NCBI GenBank assembly: GCA_900112995.1
Contig: FONU01000012.1
Span: 1 to 64,000 of the forward strand
From: [Lactobacillus] rogosae
GTDB taxonomy: Bacteria; Bacillota; Clostridia; Lachnospirales; Lachnospiraceae
Direction: 5' to 3'
Length of the DNA: 64,000 bases
The notes beneath the pieces were generated by a model, which saw only the letters and a list, made by a program, of their open reading frames with translations, was not told the DNA's origin and did not search any database. Of this stretch, positions 61,478-64,000 are shown one piece after another. Each line of letters starts with the position of its first letter. The stretch's first letter is position 1. Made by a program: the position numbers and the translations under genes.

Positions 61478-63495
61478 TGATACAGACAGCAATTGATTAT
61501 GCAAAAGAATTACATAAAGCTGGAATGACACACGAAGAATTATCTTCGGTGAAAGATATATTTGATGTTGTACCACAGGTTAAGGAAGAACTTAATGATC
61601 CTACGGTATCACTTGAGAAGAAGCATCTTGTGATTCAGAAAGTATTTTCTAAAAATGTAAGAAACTTCTTACAGCTTTTATGTGATAATAATGATGTTAA
61701 TTTATTTGAAGAAGTATATAAAGCTTTAACAGAACTTGAAAAGACACCAGAACAGAAGGAAAGTTCAGCAGTCCTTACATATGTTGAAGCACCATCTGAT
61801 GAGCAGCTTGCAGGTATTAAGAAGTTCATTGAGAAAGAATTCCATAATCCTGATATCAAGCTTGAGATGGTTAAAGATCCATCTCTTAAGAGTGGATTTG
61901 TATTAAAGGTTGGCTCTAAAGAGTATGACTGGAGTGAGAAAGCACGTATTGACCAGTTAAAGAGCAGTATTGCCAAGGCGGTTGGCACAGGCTCGGCTAC
62001 AGCAAGTGAGAAAGGTATTCTTTCAATCCTTGAAGCTAATATCGAAGATTTCCAGCTTGAAGTTAAGGATAAAGAGATTGGTGTAGTTAACTGGGTTGGT
62101 GATGGTATTGCCAATGTTGATGGAATTGACCACGCTTTTTATGGTGAAATCGTTATATTCGACAGCGGTGTAAAAGGTATGGTTCAGGATGTCAGACGTG
62201 ATGAAGTCGGCGTTATTCTTTTTGGTAGTGATATTGAAGTTAAAGAGGGCAGTAAGGTTGTCCGTACAGGAAAGATGGCTGGTGTTCCAGTTGGTGAAGG
62301 TTTCCTTGGAAGAATTGTTGATGCACTTGGTTCACCTATTGATGACAAGGGTGATATCCAGGCAGATGGCTACAGACCAGTAGAGTGTGAAGCACCTGGT
62401 ATTACAGAGCGTAAGTCAGTATCAGTACCTATGGAGACTGGACTTCTTTCTATTGATTCAATGTTCCCTATAGGACGTGGACAAAGAGAGCTTATTATTG
62501 GTGACCGTCAGACAGGTAAGACAGCTATCGCAACAGATACAATTATTAACCAGAAGGGTAAAGGCGTTATCTGTATATATGTCGCTATTGGACAGAAAGC
62601 TTCTACAATAGCCAAGCTTGTTAATACATTAAAGACAGCAGGTGCTATGGATTATACAACTATTGTATCAGCTACAGCAGCAGATCCAGCACCATTACAG
62701 TATATTGCCCCATATGCAGGTACAGCTATGGCTGAATACTTTATGCACAATGGCAAAGATGTACTTATTATATATGATGATCTTTCAAAGCACGCGGTTG
62801 CATATAGAGCAATATCACTTCTGCTTGAGCGTTCACCAGGACGTGAAGCTTACCCAGGTGATGTATTCTATCTTCATTCAAGACTTCTTGAAAGATCAAG
62901 CCGTCTTTCACCAGAAGCAGGTGGTGGTTCAATAACAGCACTTCCTATTATAGAGACACAGGCAGGCGACCTTTCAGCATATATACCAACCAATGTAATA
63001 TCTATTACAGATGGTCAGATATTCCTTGAAAGTGAGTTATTCTTCTCAGGCCAAAGACCAGCCGTTAACGTAGGTCTTTCTGTATCCCGTGTTGGTGGTG
63101 CAGCACAGACTAAGGCTATGAAGAAGGCAGCAGGAAGTATCCGTATTGATCTGGCACAGTACAGAGAGATGGAAGTGTTCACACAGTTCTCATCAGATCT
63201 TGATGAAAGTACTAAGAATCAGTTACAGCACGGACGTGCACTTATGGAACTTCTTAAACAGCCGGTTAGCCACCCATTCAGTATGGCTGAACAGGTTATT
63301 ATATTAGTTTCAGCTAATGCACATATTTTTAGTGATGTTGAACTTGCGGATATTAAGACATTTAGAAAAGAAATGCTTACATTCTTTAAAGAACAACATT
63401 CAGATATTATTAATACAATTGAGTCCACTAAAGATCTCACAGATGAGACTAAGGAAGCAATTATAGAGGCTGCTAAGGAATTTAAGAATAAGTAA
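61477..63495 (+). CDS. atpHA: Fused ATP synthase F1 delta-alpha subunit
   Basis: A 672 aa continuous frame that joins two normally separate subunits. Residues 1-170 are a full delta/OSCP protein (IDYAKELHKAG at the start, DPSLKSGFVLKVGSKEYDWSEKARIDQLKSSI at its end). Residues 174-672 are alpha, from ILSILEANIEDFQLEVKDKEIG through Walker A GDRQTGKT (342-349) to the SRVGGAAQTKAMKK and C-terminal helices. Alpha alone has this P-loop near residue 170, so the offset of about 173 equals the delta length. No start codon lies in frame at the junction. GTG start with AGGTGA upstream. Three delta copies per F1 would result. Confidence 0.93.
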   Translation: MIQTAIDYAKELHKAGMTHEELSSVKDIFDVVPQVKEELNDPTVSLEKKHLVIQKVFSKNVRNFLQLLCDNNDVNLFEEVYKALTELEKTPEQKESSAVLTYVEAPSDEQLAGIKKFIEKEFHNPDIKLEMVKDPSLKSGFVLKVGSKEYDWSEKARIDQLKSSIAKAVGTGSATASEKGILSILEANIEDFQLEVKDKEIGVVNWVGDGIANVDGIDHAFYGEIVIFDSGVKGMVQDVRRDEVGVILFGSDIEVKEGSKVVRTGKMAGVPVGEGFLGRIVDALGSPIDDKGDIQADGYRPVECEAPGITERKSVSVPMETGLLSIDSMFPIGRGQRELIIGDRQTGKTAIATDTIINQKGKGVICIYVAIGQKASTIAKLVNTLKTAGAMDYTTIVSATAADPAPLQYIAPYAGTAMAEYFMHNGKDVLIIYDDLSKHAVAYRAISLLLERSPGREAYPGDVFYLHSRLLERSSRLSPEAGGGSITALPIIETQAGDLSAYIPTNVISITDGQIFLESELFFSGQRPAVNVGLSVSRVGGAAQTKAMKKAAGSIRIDLAQYREMEVFTQFSSDLDESTKNQLQHGRALMELLKQPVSHPFSMAEQVIILVSANAHIFSDVELADIKTFRKEMLTFFKEQHSDIINTIESTKDLTDETKEAIIEAAKEFKNK

Positions 63496-63530
63496 TATTA
63501 ATAAAAATGTGTGGAAATGGAGGATAAGCT

Positions 63531-64000
63531 ATGGCGAATACTAAAGAAATTCAAAGCAGAATAAATAGTATTCATGATACAATGAAAATCACCAAAGCTA
63601 TGTATATGATGTCCTCAGTTAAACTTAGAAAAGCCAGACAGAAGCTTGAGGATACAGAGCCTTACTTCTATGGATTGCAGGATCAGATAAAGAGTATTTT
63701 GTATCATTTTCCTACTATGCAGCATCTTTTCTTTGATAATAGAAATAGTGATATGCACGAGCAGATAAAGAAAAAAGCATTTATCGTCATAAGTGGTGAT
63801 AAAGGAATGGCTGGTGCATATAACCATAATGTATTAAAGGAAGCCAAGAGATTGTGCGATGAGTCACAGGAATACAAGATATTTGCAATAGGAGAAACTG
63901 GCAGACAGTATTTTACTTCACTTGGTTATAATGTTGAGGAGTCATTCAGATTTTCAGCTAATAATCCATCAGTTCACAGAGCCAGAGTTATAACAGAAGA
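63531..64000 (+). CDS. atpG: ATP synthase F1 subunit gamma (partial)
   Basis: The first 156 codons of the central rotor shaft run off the end of the window. The N-terminal helix MANTKEIQSRINSIHDTMKI-TKAM is diagnostic, and KAFIVISGDKGMAGAYNHNV matches the internal Rossmann-like segment. TGGAGG precedes the ATG. The beta and epsilon genes should follow outside the window. Confidence 0.94.
   Translation, partial: MANTKEIQSRINSIHDTMKITKAMYMMSSVKLRKARQKLEDTEPYFYGLQDQIKSILYHFPTMQHLFFDNRNSDMHEQIKKKAFIVISGDKGMAGAYNHNVLKEAKRLCDESQEYKIFAIGETGRQYFTSLGYNVEESFRFSANNPSVHRARVITE

Overview
The window is a low-GC, gene-dense bacterial chromosome segment, most likely from the family Lachnospiraceae (Clostridia) and plausibly close to Lachnospira (Eubacterium) eligens. 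The grounds are strong purine-rich ribosome binding sites, the order SRP RNA-dnaX-ybaB-recR, a large-type SRP RNA, a DnaD/DnaI-type replication loader pair, a glgC-glgD pair, a Rex-type operator, and a large secreted PL9-type pectate lyase. The species assignment is inference. No rRNA or tRNA gene, CRISPR array, prophage or insertion sequence was seen.

Layout. 1-2.9 kb: GntR regulator, ABC ATPase and two membrane proteins, an autoregulated efflux-type operon. 2.9-7.4 kb: a receiver-GGDEF protein, then SRP RNA, dnaX, ybaB and recR. 7.5-17.4 kb: a four-gene locus resembling the JetA-JetB-JetC part of a Wadjet/MksBEF condensin. It has no JetD nuclease and carries instead a large TPR plus degenerate AAA+ protein. 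17.4-19.5 kb: transketolase. 19.5-23.4 kb: a restriction-modification island with an EVE/PUA-like plus nuclease fusion, an internally duplicated putative restriction enzyme, and a cytosine-C5 methyltransferase with an HTH at its N-terminus. 23.4-28.8 kb: an iron alcohol dehydrogenase behind a Rex box, a short terminated transcript, and a MacB/FtsX-type ABC pair. 28.9-34.3 kb (minus strand): PRPP synthetase, a DnaI/DnaC-like loader, a DnaD protein and murC, with a dense DnaA-box cluster upstream of the dnaD operon. 34.4-38.9 kb: glgC-glgD, an AraC regulator and an orphan ABC ATPase. 39-49.9 kb: pth, mfd, an HMGL-like aldolase, a branched-chain aminotransferase, a MATE exporter, an Rpn/PDDEXK protein, an XRE regulator and an unknown protein. 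50.2-59.4 kb: the pectate lyase, a CapA lipoprotein, a GltD-like oxidoreductase and a DUF2752 protein. 59.9-64 kb: the start of the F-type ATP synthase operon, in which delta and alpha are one continuous polypeptide.

The observations most worth following are the JetD-less condensin locus with its pseudo-AAA partner, the delta-alpha ATP synthase fusion, the DnaA-box array in front of the dnaD-dnaI operon, the duplicated restriction enzyme with one apparently dead half, and several multi-hairpin intergenic elements.
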